A DNA stretch of 64,000 bases, taken from Schoenoplectus triqueter. Taxonomy: Eukaryota; Streptophyta; Magnoliopsida; Poales; Cyperaceae. The notes beneath the pieces are model-generated. The model ran no database searches and was not told the DNA's origin. It saw nothing but the letters and a program-made list of their open reading frames with translations. The stretch covers positions 16,867 to 80,866 of the forward strand of contig CAXKVV010000244.1 in the NCBI GenBank assembly GCA_964058805.1, given 5' to 3'. Of the stretch, positions 43,641 to 54,473 are shown one piece after another (within the stretch, counting starts at the first letter, position 1; every line of letters starts with the position of its first letter). The position numbers and the translations under genes are program-made.

Positions 43641-44190
43641 GGGTACGGGAATGTTTTTTTTTGTTGTTTTTGTTTTATAAATATATATTTTATTTTGGAA
43701 TGTCGTAAAATCTGAATAATATCATTTCGACTAAGTACAAATCTAAACATTCATTTTAAAAGAATAATATATTTTCTAAACGTTCATTTTTTTAATTATT
43801 TTAAAATAATAGATTAAATCAAATAATAGATAAAAAATTAAAAATGAACATCTAAAAATCAAAGAATTTAAAATGAACGTTTAAAATATAAATAAAAATA
43901 TCTTAAATTAATTAATTAAAAAAGTAAAATAAAAATAAAATTTTATCAAATAAATTACTTTAAAAATAATTTTGAATTATTTTAAAAAAATAGATTAAAA
44001 AATAAAAGTTACTCTCCTCCTTTTATTTCGGGCTTGGGACCGGCTATGTAAAATAACATAGGCGGAGTTCTAACTTTTTTTTGCTAGTAGTTTTCTTTAA
44101 AATGAAGAATTTAAAACTAATTGAAATGTTTAGAAATTTATAATTTAATACCGACAATTATCACACTGCCTTCTACCTATCTAATAGTTC
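43641..44190. other. AT-rich gene-free stretch with a foldback (43743-43890)
   Basis: No gene is visible. Between about 43743 and 43890 an imperfect inverted repeat is present: TTCTAAACGTTCATTTTTTT and its neighbours on the left pair with AAAAATGAACATCTAAAAA and TTTAAAATGAACGTTTA on the right. From 44010 to 44075 there is a non-AT segment (CGGGCTTGGGACCGGCTATG, ACATAGGCGGAGTTCTAAC) that looks like part of a dispersed repeat but was not assigned. Given its position it may be 3' untranslated or terminal sequence of the hAT remnant. Confidence 0.5.
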
Positions 44191-44194
44191 GCAT

Positions 44195-45235
44195 TCATGT
44201 ATCATTGCTTGCTCTCTTCCGCACCATCTGAATCTGAATTATAACCCGGCCGCGGCTCAGTACCGCTTTCTTCAGTCTCGACTTCGGATGATTGTGGTTG
44301 ATCTCGATATTGATTGCGCTCCTCAGCATCAATCCAATCTTCAAGCACACATGTCTCTCAAAAACATGTGCACCCAACTTACTACGTTTATCGGAGAGAA
44401 TTCTGTTCGCCGAACTAAAGCAACATTTAGAAGGGACAGTTGACACGGGTACGACAAATACGTCGCGGGCCATCATCGTCAGCGTTGGATAGCCCCTTGC
44501 ATTTCTCTTCCACCACGTCATGATGTCAACATCTTTATTTTTGTTGAGCATCGACATATAGCTCAATAACTCATTTGTGGATGTGTGCGGTGTGCTTTCC
44601 GATTGGAAATCTGCTAAGAATCCACCACTGCTAGTGCTCCTGGAAGTGAAACTATTAAAAAAAATTAGTAGACAAATAATGTAGATATTATAAATAATGA
44701 ATATTAAAAAAATATGTAATTTATATTTTTACCTAGGGGCGCGGCAGGACGAAGATGAATTTTGGTTGTCAACCATTCTTGAGCTGTATATGTTAAACAT
44801 CTCATCGAACTTCAAATTCACCTATGCCTCCACCCCGATGTTGGATAAATGTAGATTATCTTTGTATGCTTGAATCATTCTGATTGTGTAATACTTCTTG
44901 TATGCCGGATTGAGGCAGCTTGCGATGATGGCCAGGAGGGGTATATCTTCCCAATATTTTAGAAATTTTTGCTTCATGACATTTACGATCGACGTGAGAG
45001 ATTTATCCCGGGTTTCGGCTTGTTCCAATTCACGATACACCTTGGACATGCTATAGAGATGTTTCAACAACTCAAATGAAGTCGGTGAGTACGAGCAGGA
45101 TAGTTAGACGGTTGCTTTAAAAAAAGTTTCTAGAAATTTTCAAAGTCTTTCTAGTTGCTCTCATTCCTCGACACTGGGTTCCAATGCCATTCCCTCTGGG
45201 GTGGAGCTTCTAAAAAACTCCTCATGTTTACCCTT
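44195..45235 (-). pseudogene. hAT-family transposase remnant (C-terminal half, with stop codons)
   Basis: Read on the minus strand, the last exon (about 44651 down to 44195) encodes DIMTWWKRNARGYPTLTMMA, then RDVFVVPVSTVPSKCCFSSA and SDKRSKLGAHVFERHVCLK. This is the hAT C-terminal dimerisation domain (W-W-K-x-N, YP-x-L, MARD, VPVSTV, FS-x-NR). An 81-bp GT-AG intron (44652-44732) separates it from an upstream exon. Further upstream, KQKFLKYWEDIPLLAIIASC followed by LNPAYKKYYT matches the conserved segment just before that domain in hAT transposases. The reading frame is broken by TAG at 44822-44824 and TAA at 45104-45106, with more stops above 45150. The N-terminal BED finger and most of the RNase-H-like core are not found, so this is a dead fragment. 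The TAG is in frame with coding sequence on both sides. Confidence 0.88.
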
Positions 45236-45711
45236 GAAAAAATTCAAGGATGAAACAGCTGGATAAGTAAGGATAAATATCAATTATCAGTAATAAATCA
45301 TAAGAAAGAGGAGAGAAAGGCAAGAAGAGATGGTTCACCAGTCAGGAAAAGTCGCTGTTGAGCCCCGAAAAAAAGTTTATTTGTCCCACAAGAAAATCTC
45401 GGACAAAGGGTCGAAGGTATAAAAGCCCTGTCACCTCCTGTTTATTCGAGGTGGATGACCCTCAGGAGATTCAAGAGAGAAAATCTCCTGAGGGGTCATC
45501 CATTTGATTATTGTTCACTGACAGGTGGGTCCCACACCTCAGTGACAGACATTAAGGAAGTCAAGATAAAATCCTGAAAATTAATTCTCAAAGCAAACCA
45601 TAAGAGCTGAAGCAATATAATCTCTGTACAACAAAGAACCGTGTCAATGCCAAGCCAGTATTTTGATACAGTCAATCATAAGAAATCTCAATGTGATTTT
45701 GCTTTCAAGGC
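45236..45711. other. Unassigned spacer with two near-palindromes
   Basis: No gene is recognised. A near-perfect hairpin lies at 45453-45502: GGATGACCCTCAGGAGATT, a 9-base loop, then AATCTCCTGAGGGGTCATCC. A second dyad follows at about 45515-45549 (TCACTGACAGGTGGGTCCCA paired with CACCTCAGTGACAG). Such paired dyads can be the ends or folded core of a small non-autonomous transposon, but no target duplication was identified. Confidence 0.6.
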
Positions 45712-45928
45712 TGACCAGGTGCCAAAGCTGTGAGCAACCACCTGATCAAGCCAAGGTTTGTGTCAATTATTGATAAGTAATCAGCTGTTGACCAAATCAC
45801 TTTCATGAATATGGATTGAAAGTCAATTTCACAAGACTGATCAGGTGCCAAAGTTGTGAGCAACCATCTGATTAAGTCTAGATTTGTATCAATTATTGAC
45901 AAGTAATCAGCTTTTGATCAAATCAAAC
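45712..45928. repeat. 127-bp tandem duplication
   Basis: Two copies of a segment beginning TGACCAGGTGCCAAAGCTG (first copy) and TGATCAGGTGCCAAAGTTG (second copy, starting near 45839), each running through GTGAGCAACCA, CAATTATTGA and AAGTAATCAGCT. The copies are about 90% alike over some 90 bp. A 65-codon minus-strand ORF spans both copies and simply repeats itself; I do not regard it as a gene. Confidence 0.8.
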
Positions 45929-47398
45929 CTTAATGAACATCAATATAAGTCTAATTGGTATTTAATTGGGAGGATTTTCTGCAAGGAAAGTTTATTTTGC
46001 AGAGACACTGAGCTATAATTGAAATCTGAGATTAATTTAGAAAAGGAAATATGGCTTTCTTGGAAAATAAATTTTTAATGTAAGGAGACAGGGGCAAAAG
46101 TGGAATTTATAATTACAGGGGTGATCATCATGAATTTAGAAATTTTTGGTGAAAATTTCATGATTTTTGGACAAATGGAGCTATCAGAATAAAATTAGAG
46201 AAGAAAGACAGATTAATCAAGGGCTGAGATTTGATCACATGCTTCTCTGGGTGCAACTTGGGGACAGAAACACTACTGGGTGCAAACTGGGGATCTCAAA
46301 CACGCACACATAGAATCAGAGAAGAGGGATAGAGTGTCACGTGGCAACACCTCATTGGACCACCTCAGCATGTCAGTGTCACGTGGCAGCACCTCATTGG
46401 TTCACCTCAGCCATGTAGGCCCCACATACCCCACATGGCAGCACCACGCTGAGCCACATCAGCAGACAGTTAGGCTTAAAAGATATGGTTTGTTTAGATG
46501 GACCTATCACAGCATGCCACCTCAGCCTAATCAATACTAAACAGTAGACTAAGTAATTAATTACTGGACTTGTGAGCCCAGACTCCTAGATCTTACATGT
46601 GGGGCCCACATGTCAGCAATTCAGCAAGCAACTAATTCATTCATTCATGCACCAAGTCTATATAGCATCAAACAAAGATTTAAATCAAAGAGAAAAGGGG
46701 TATGTACCTGGCTCACATAGTTTGCGCCTCTGACAGTGGGCCTTACCTTGATGTAGATCATATGCGCTAGGCTCAGCCTCCCTGGAGCTCTCTCCTTCTC
46801 CCCTCCCTCTCTTTCTCCTTCTCCTCGATGAAGCTGAAGGCGCCATTAGAGGTGATCAAGCTATCTACAACTTTGAACCTTGAGTTTTTTTAGCCAGAGG
46901 TAGCAAGTGAATAGAGTGATTGAGAGAGATGAACACCTCGGGTTGTAAGTGGAGAAGGAAACAACAATGCAGCCTAAAAGAAATATAACTAATGCATCTG
47001 AGCCTCTCATCTTGTATGAGTTAATCTCAAAGCAGATCTAACAGCCCAAATAAAATAAAGATTTAAATAGAAGATCAGTGCTAATCATGATATAGATCCA
47101 ATGGCTCAGATCAAAACTCAATTTATTAAGCTCAATAGTCAATTAATAACAGAAAAATAAAAATAAATACACAACGATAATAATAAAAAATACATATACA
47201 TAAAAATATAACAAAAATATATATAATGAGATAATAAAAAAAACAATAATAAATGAAATAAAATATATATACGAAATAAAAAAAGAAGAGATAAAAATAT
47301 AGAAAATATAGTAAACACGGAAATATATAAACACAGAAATAAAAATATAGAAAATATATGAAAGTAAATATATATATATACATGTATATGAAATTAAA
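45929..47398. other. Gene-free spacer with a 42-bp direct repeat and A/T-rich tail
   Basis: No coding sequence is recognised. At 46334 and 46376 a 42-bp unit starting GTGTCACGTGGCA and continuing CACCTCATTGG is directly repeated; each copy contains the G-box core CACGTG. A third, weaker copy follows near 46436. A dyad CATGTGGGGCCCACATG lies at 46595-46611. From about 47130 to 47398 the sequence is almost pure A/T, and the ORFs there, rich in Phe, Tyr and Ile, reflect that composition. The segment may be the remains of a long LTR, but no LTR borders could be defined. Confidence 0.55.
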
Positions 47399-47401
47399 CA
47401 A

Positions 47402-47469
<68 letters not shown>
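47399..47469. repeat. (AAT)n microsatellite, about 23 units
   Basis: Uninterrupted AAT trinucleotide repeat of about 70 bp. It produces a poly-isoleucine run in a plus-strand ORF (47358-47663) that has no other credible protein content. The length suggests it would vary between individuals. Confidence 0.97.
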
Positions 47470-47885
47470 GGAATCGTTATGATGATTCTTTGAATCGTTA
47501 TACGGTTCACCAAAGAGTTGAACGTTTTATGAGACGTTGGCAATGCTTTGACTATCCTCTGACAAGTCAATATGTCCTAAGGAATCATTGTAACGATTAC
47601 CTAAATCGTTGTACAGTTCATCAAATCATTATAACGCTTCACAAGACGTTAGCAACGCTTTGACCATTCTCTGACAAGTCAACATATGTTAAAGAATCAT
47701 TGTAACGATTCCTTGAATCGTTGTAATGATTTTCTAAAATATTGAACGATATACAAAGCGTTAGCAACGTTTTGACCCCCTATTGACCAATTCTCTGACA
47801 AGTCTGAAAATGTTGTAACGGTTTGTGGAAACGTTATAATGATTTATTGAAGTGTTGTAATGGTTTGTTGAATCGTTATACGATT
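47470..47885. repeat. 112-124-bp tandem repeats rich in CGTTATAACG-type palindromes
   Basis: Three imperfect tandem units are marked by GACAAGTC at 47561, 47673 and 47797. Each is packed with variants of AATCGTTATAACGATT (for example AATCATTGTAACGATT, AAATCGTTGTACAG, AACGTTATAATGATT). The same motif family recurs at 43497-43640 and in both solo LTRs. No gene is seen. Confidence 0.8.
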
Positions 47886-48587
47886 TCTAGAATGTGAATG
47901 ATCAACAAGGTTATGATATACCTTGTTGATTGTTGATGAGACATAACATGTATGATAATTTTTTTAGCTCATCATCTAATAAATTTGTCTCAATGTTAAA
48001 CCAGCCAAGAGCCCCGAGTCTAATATTGTGCACAAGTTAACCCAGAATCTGTGAATCGGCTAAGTGCTCATGACTCATGATTTAGTGGTGATCAAATATG
48101 ATTTTTGCACAAGTAATGGAAAATTCAAAACAGCCAGTCGATACAAGAACATCTTGACGTCCGTCGAAGAATGACCAAGACTATGACATTAGCATGAGCA
48201 AACATGTTGACTTCAAAAGAGAAGAACATCACGATGTCCAAAGAGGTGACATCATGATGACTCTGTGTCATGAACAAGTAATTCATGACCAGTCAAGTTA
48301 GTAAGACTAAACTAATCCGTTGATAAGTTTGTCTTCTAGTTCAGAGGATTGAACTGATCTGTAGTAAGTTCATCTCCCGATATTGAGGGGTTGAATCATT
48401 CTGTAGTAGATTCACCATCAATCAGTGAAAATGAACCGTTCTGTAGTAAGTTCTTTCACTGACACACGCCTCAATGTCAAACTGGCTCAGTGCTTCAGGT
48501 TTGACTTTGTGTGCAGTTGTGTTCCTAGATTTATGAATCTGCTTAGTGCTTGGAATTCATAATCTAGAAGATCAGCGAGAAGTAACA
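47886..48587. other. Spacer with diverged internal repeats, ending at satellite B
   Basis: No gene is recognised. Three ~52-bp imperfect repeats carry CTGTAGTAAGTTC or CTGTAGTAGATTC near 48359, 48411 and 48438. A second, more diverged pair about 490 bp apart (near 47990 and 48470) shares CTCAATGTNAAAC, AGCC/GGCTNAGTGCT and CATGATTTAG/CATAATCTAG. The segment ends in AAGTAACA just before satellite B resumes. The solo LTRs also end in GTAACA, so this could be the right end of a related LTR, but no matching left end or target duplication was found. Confidence 0.5.
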
Positions 48588-48980
48588 TGTGGGCCGACGC
48601 CCTCTGTACCACCGAAATTGAGTCCGGGAGCGTAAAACATGAGAATGGGACCCGGCGCCTACTATTTCGCCGAAAATAAGTTCGGGAGCGCAAAAATTGA
48701 AAACGGGACCCGACGCCCTCGGTACCGTAAAAAATAAGTGTGGGAACACAAAATATGAAAACAGGACCGACGCCCACGGTACCGTCGAAAATGAGTTCAT
48801 GAGCGCAAAACTGGACCCGACGCCCACGAAACCGCCGAAAATGAGTCTGGGAGCGTAAAACAAGAAAACGGAAACCGATGCCCTAGATACCGCCAAAAAC
48901 AGGTCTCTGATGGTAAAACATGAAAACGGGACCTAACGCCCTCAGTACCGCCAAAAACGAGTCCCAGAGCGCAAAACATG
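48588..48980. repeat. Satellite B block 2 (58-bp repeat)
   Basis: About seven units of the 58-bp satellite. It includes a distinctive 50-bp unit (48769-48818), in which 8 bp are missing so that GCGCAAAAC runs straight into TGGACCCGACG. The same shortened unit occurs in blocks 3 and 4, in the same company of neighbours. The last unit is cut at ACATG (48976-48980), the left target duplication of the solo LTR that follows. Confidence 0.94.
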
Positions 48981-50213
48981 TGAAAGAAATTGTAAGCCCT
49001 AGGATGATGGTATTAAAAAGGTCAAGATAGTGCAAGAATGTAAAGAATCTAAGGTAGAAATGTATAAACTAATTTGGGATTAATATTGAAGAGTAATTGC
49101 AGCGGAATATGATTTAAATCAATTAAATTCTCACAATAATATAGCAATCAAAGAAATATGAGAAAAGAAAGTAAAGATAAAGCAAGAACACAAGATGTAA
49201 CGGAGTTCGAATTTAACAATGCCTACATCTCCGGGACCCTCAACCTCTAACAATTGAGGTTGAGCCGATATATTTAAAAAAGTTTTTACACTTGTAGAAC
49301 TTGGTCCCGTACAAAAATGGGCTGCCAAGCCTATCGGTAAAATGAGTGACAACACACTCAAAAAGGTGAGTGACAACACACTCAAAATGTGAGTGACAAC
49401 ACACTCAATAAAAGATGAGCACTACAACTCAAAAGAAAGTTTTCAAGAAGATCACAAAGGATCAAGTTGGGAGAATAGAGAGAAGCAAGATTGAGCTTGA
49501 ACAAAGATTTGGCTAATTGAGTGTATCAATCTATTGAATTATCTCTCTCACTTTGTATATGGCTAGTAAGTTCTCTGTAGTAATGCTTTTGCTAGATAGA
49601 TCAAATTCCAACTCAGTCAATCCATGTTCAGTGAGAGAGGTGATCCTTTTAAATAGATCTTCTGAAACAACGGAGGAAACTATTTTTCGGCCTGAACCGT
49701 TATAACGGTTTACGAATCGTGATAACGGTTTAGAAAGAATAATCGTTGGATCAACTGAGCTGAAACGTTATAACGATTTATCAAGTCGTTATATGTTTCA
49801 TGAATCGTTGTAACGATTACATAATCGTTATACGTTTCACAAATCGTTATAATGATTACTGAATCGTTACATAACGATACACTCTGGTTTCTTTTAGAAT
49901 ATTTCTGCCTTAGAATATTTTTGAGTATTAAGATGAACCGTTATAACGATTACTGAACTGTTATAATGATTCACTAGGCAGAAGCACTTTGCTTGTTGTT
50001 TAAGCTCAATTTATCTTGACCAATTCAACCCAGTTTGAGTCTAACTAAACCTAATGCAGTATTGATTAAGCTCTTATATCCCAGTACTAGTCTTGGTTCT
50101 GGTGCACTAGTCCAATTGCATGTTAATCCCTGCACAAAACTCAAACAAGGCAAATTATAAAATTCAAGATTGTTTTGCAAATCGACAAATCAAAGAAGAT
50201 GTTAAGTGTAACA
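48981..50213. mobile_element. Solo LTR 1 (1233 bp), target duplication ACATG
   Basis: The element starts with TG (TGAAAGAAATTGTAAGCC) and ends with CA (GATGTTAAGTGTAACA). It is inserted in a satellite B unit and flanked by a perfect 5-bp duplication, ACATG at 48976-48980 and 50214-50218. This is the signature of LTR retrotransposon insertion followed by loss of the internal region. Inside are three ~23-bp repeats with GAGTGACAACACACTCA (49344-49407), a perfect 9-bp-stem hairpin (49239-49264, CTCAACCTC paired with GAGGTTGAG), and a cluster of CGTTATAACG palindromes (about 49698-49870 and 49939). Read on the minus strand, the palindromes lie upstream of a TATA-like TTTAAAAGG near 49650, which would place them in U3; orientation is therefore probably minus but not proven. 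No internal coding region, primer-binding site or polypurine tract is attached. Confidence 0.88.
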
Positions 50214-53200
50214 ACATGAAAAAAGGACCTAATGCCCACGGTAACGCCGAAGACGAGTTCGGGAACGCAAAATATGAAAACTGCACCCGACACCCTCAAA
50301 ACCGTCGAATATGAGTTCGGGAGTGCAAAATATGAAAACGGGACCAGACGCCCCACGTACCACAGAAAACGAGTCCGGGAGAGTATAACATGAAAACTAG
50401 ACCCGATGCCCCCTTTATTGTCGAAAACAAGTACGGAAGCGCAAAACATGAAAACTGGACCCGACGCCCTCGGTAACGTAAAAATTGAGTCCGGGAGCAC
50501 AAAACATGAAAACGGGACCCGACACCCACGGTAGCGCCGAAAATGAGTTCAGGAGCGCAAAACTGGACCCGACGCCCACGAAACCGCTGAAAATGAATAT
50601 GGGAGCGTAAAATAAGAAAACGGGAACCGACGCCCTAGATACCGTCGAAAACGAGTCTAGGAGGGAAAAACATAAAAACGGGACCCGACGCCCTCGGTAC
50701 CGCCAAAAAAGAGTCCAGGAGCACAAAACTTGAAAAAGGGACGCGACGCCCACGGTACCGCCAAAAATGAATTTGTGAGCGCAAAACATGAAAAGTGCAT
50801 TTGACGCCCTCAGAACTGCAGAAAATGTGTCCGAGAGCGCAAAATATGAAAACGGGACTCGACGCCCCACGTATCACCGAAAACGAGTCCGGGAGAGCAA
50901 AACATGAAAACTAGACCCGACGCCCCCTCTATTGTTGAAAACGAGTCCGGGAGCGTAAAATATGAAAATTGGACCCGACCCCCCCACCCCCGGAACCGCC
51001 AAAAATGAGTTCGGGAGTGCAAAACATGAAAATTGGACCCGACGCCCCCCTCTACCACCGAAAATGAGTCCGGGAACGCAAAACATGAAAATAGGACCCG
51101 ACGCCTTGGTACCGCTGAAAACGAGTCTGGTAGCGGAAAACATGAAAGTCGGACCAGACGTCCTCGATTCCGCCGAAAACTAGTCTAGAGCGAAAAACAT
51201 GAATACGAGACTCGAATCCCTCGGTACCGATGAAAATGAGTCCGAGAGCGCAAAACATGATAATGGGACCCGACGCCCTCGGTGCCGCTGAAAATGAGTT
51301 CGAGAGCGCAAAACATAAAAAGGGACCCGACGCATACGGTGCCACCGAAAAAGAGTTCGAGAGTGGAAAACATGAAAACTAGACCCGATACCCACGGAAC
51401 CTCCGAATACGAATCCAGGAGCGCAAAACATGAAAACTATACCAGACGCCCTCGGTATTGCCGAAAACGAGTTCGGGAGCGCAAAACTTGAAAACGGGAA
51501 CCGATGCCCTCGGTTCCGCCGAAAATGAGTCCGGGAACACAAAACATAAAAAATGGACCCAACGCTCCCGGAACCGTCGAAAACGAGTCAGGGAGCGCAA
51601 AACATGAAAACGGGAGCCCACTCCCTCGGTACCGTCGAAAATGAGTCTAGGAGCGCAAAACTTAAAAACGGGATCTGACGCCCTATGTACCACCGAAAAT
51701 GAATCCGGAAGAGCAAAACATGAAAACGGGACCCGACGCCCTTGGTACTGTCGAAAATGAGTCCGGGAGCGCAAAACATGAAAACAGGACCCGAGACCCA
51801 CGTTTCCACCGAAAACTAGTTCGCGAGCACAAAATAAGAAAACTGGACCTGACGCCTCCGAAACCGTAGAAAACGAGACCGGGAGCGCAAAACTTGAAAA
51901 CGGGACCCGACGCCTAGGTACCGCCGAAAAACGAGTCTAGGAGGGCAAAACATGAAAACGGGACCCGACGCCCTCGGTACCGACGAAAATAAGTCTAGGA
52001 GAGCAAAACATGAAAAAGAAACCTAACGCCCATGGTATCGCCAAAAATGAGTTTGGGAGCGCAAAATATGAAAACTGCAACTGACGCTCTCGGAACCGCC
52101 GAAAATGAGTTCGAGAGCACAAAATATGAAAACGGGACCTGACGCCCTTGGTACCGTCGAAAATGAGTCCGGGAAAGCAAAACATGAAAATAGGATCCGA
52201 CGCCCTCTATCGTCGAAAATGATTCGAGAGCGCAAAATATGAAAAATGGACTCGACGCCCTCGGTACCACCGAAATCGAGACCGGGAGAGCAAAACATGA
52301 AAATGGGACCCGACACCCACGATTCCGCCGAAAACAAGTTCGGGAGCGCAAAAAATGTAAACGGGTTCCGACGCCCACGAAACCGCCGAAAACGAGTCCG
52401 GGAGTTTAAAACATGAAAATGGGACCCAACGTCCTAGGTGCCGCCGAAAATGAGTATGGGTAGGCAAAACATGAAAACGGGACCTGACGCCCTCGATACC
52501 GCCGAAAATGAGTCTGGGAGTGCAAAATATGAAAACAGGACCCGAGTCCCACGTTTCCACCGAAAACTAGTTCGCGAGCACAAAATAAGAAAACTGAACC
52601 TGATGTCTCCGAAATCGTAGAAAACGAGACCGGGAGCGCAAAACTTGAAAACGGGACCCAACGCCTAGGTACCGACGAAAAATGAGTCTGGGAGGGCAAA
52701 ACATGAAAACGGGACCCGATGCCTCGGTACCGACGAAAATGAGTCCAGGAGCGCAAAACATGAAAAAGAAACCTAACGCCCACGGTATCACCGAAAACGA
52801 GTTTGGGAGCGCAAAATATGAAAACTACAACTGACGCTCTCGGAACCGTCGAAAATGAGTTCGGGAGCGCAAAATATGAAAACGGGACCTGACGCCCTCG
52901 GTACCGTCGAAAATGAGTCCAGGAAAGCAAAACATAAAAACAGGATCTGACGCCCTTTATCGTCGAAAATGAGTCCGGGAGCACAAAATATGAAAAATGG
53001 ACTCGACGCCCTCAGTACTGTCGAAATCGAGATCGGGAGAGCAAAACATGAAAATGGGACCCGACACCCACAATTCCGCCGAAAACAAGTTCGGGAGCGC
53101 AAAAAATGAAAACGGGACTCGACGCCCACGAAACCGCCGAAAACGAGTCCGGGAGTTTAAAACATGAAAATGGGACCCAACGTCCTAGGTGTCGCCGAAA

Positions 53201-53294
53201 ACGAGTATGGGTAGGCAAAACATAAAAACGGGCCCCGACGCCCTCGATACCGCCGAAAACGAGTATAGGAGCGCAAAACATGAAAATTAGACCT
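50214..53294. repeat. Satellite B block 3 (58-bp repeat, with 751-bp higher-order period)
   Basis: About 53 units of the 58-bp repeat. From about 51.80 to 53.29 kb a 13-unit, 751-bp block is present twice in tandem. Landmarks are CGTTTCCACC at 51801 and 52552, and the odd unit with GGGAGTTTAAAACATG, whose TTTAAA lies at 52405 and 53156. A 50-bp shortened unit (50521-50570) matches those in blocks 2 and 4. Predicted ORFs here, including a 192-codon minus-strand ORF at 52406-52984, arise because the consensus has no stop codon in any minus-strand frame. Their peptides repeat with the satellite, and no protein family is recognisable. Confidence 0.95.
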
Positions 53295-54473
53295 TGTTAG
53301 TAATTTGTTAAGCCCCAGGATGATGGTATTGAAAGGTCAAGAAGGTGCAAGAATGTAAATAACCTAAGGTAAAAATGTATAAACCGGTTTGGGGCTTAAT
53401 GTTCAAGTGTAAAAGTAGCGGAATACGATTTAAATCCATTCAATTCTCACAAAAATATAGCAATCAAAGAAATGTGAAAAAAAAAAGTAAAGATAAAGTA
53501 AGAACACAAAATGTAACAGAGTTCGACTTTAACAATGCCTATGTATCCGGGACCCTCAACCTCTAACAATTAAGGTTGAGCTGATATATTTAAAAAGAGT
53601 TTTTACACTTGTAGAACTTAGTCCCTTACAAAAATGGGCTGCCAAGCCTATCGGTAACAAGAGTGATAACACAATAAAAAAGGTGAGTGACAACACACTC
53701 AAGAAAGGTGAGTGACAACACACTCAAGAAAAGGTGAGCACTATAACTCAAAAGAATGTTTTCAAGAAGATCACGAAGGATCAAGTTGGGAAAATAGAGA
53801 GAAGCAAGATTGAGCTTGAACAAAGATTTGGCTAATTGAGTGTATCACTCTATTGAATTATCTCTCTCTCACTTTGTATATGTCTAGTAAGCTCTTTGTA
53901 GTAATGATTTTGCTAGATAGATCAAATTCTAACTCAGTCAATCCATGTTCAGTGAGAGAGGTGATCCTTTTAAAATAGATTTTCTGAAGAAACTTTTTTT
54001 CGGCCTGAACCGTTATAACGGTTTACGAATCGTTATAACGGTTTAGAAAGAATAGTCGTTGGATTAACTGAGATGAAACGTTATAACGATTTATCAAATC
54101 ATTGTAACGATTATTGAATCGTTACATAACGATACACTATGGTTTCTTTTAGAATATTTTCGCCTTAGAATATTTTTTAGTATTGAGATGAACCGTTATA
54201 ACGTTTACTGAATCGTTATAACGATTCCCTGGGCAGATGCAATTTTTTTGTTGTTTAAGCTCAATTTATCTTGACCAATTCAACCCAGTTTGAATCTAAC
54301 TAAATCTAAGCCTAATGCAATCTTGATTAAACTCTTATATCCCAGCACTAGTCTTGGTTCTTGTGCACTAGTCCATTTGCATGTTAATCCCTGCACAAAA
54401 CTCAAACAAGACAAATTATAAAATTCAAGATTGCTTTGTAAATCGACAAATTAAAAAGATGTTAAGTGTAACA
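53295..54473. mobile_element. Solo LTR 2 (1179 bp), same family, target duplication GACCT
   Basis: This is the second member of the family at 48981-50213, in the same orientation. It starts TGTTAGTAATTTGTTAAGCC and ends GATGTTAAGTGTAACA. It is flanked by its own perfect 5-bp duplication GACCT (53290-53294 and 54474-54478), at a different point of the 58-bp unit from LTR 1. By eye the two LTRs are about 90% alike. LTR 2 is shorter mainly because part of the CGTTATAACG cluster is missing (about 54089-54130, against 49775-49880 in LTR 1), and its 9-bp hairpin has one mismatch. Different target duplications show two separate insertions, not one retrotransposon whose interior is satellite. Confidence 0.88.

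Noticed and set aside
44292..44492. 66-codon plus-strand ORF
   Set aside because: It is the antisense shadow of the hAT dimerisation domain.
46280..46540. 86-codon plus-strand ORF
   Set aside because: It spans the 42-bp direct repeat and has no recognisable domain. The start is unsupported and the context is transposon-derived spacer.
47358..47663. 101-codon plus-strand ORF
   Set aside because: Its poly-isoleucine tract is the (AAT)n microsatellite and the remainder reads palindromic tandem repeats.
52406..52984. 192-codon minus-strand ORF, and dozens of similar ORFs throughout 42.2-56.3 kb, as candidate genes
   Set aside because: They lie wholly in the 58-bp satellite, overlap each other in all frames, and their peptides repeat every 58 residues. 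They arise because the repeat has no stop codon on that strand.
48981..54473. The two 1.2-kb direct repeats plus the satellite between them as one full-length LTR retrotransposon
   Set aside because: Each LTR has its own complete 5-bp target duplication (ACATG, GACCT) in satellite sequence, and no primer-binding site or polypurine tract adjoins them. Two solo LTR insertions explain the data.
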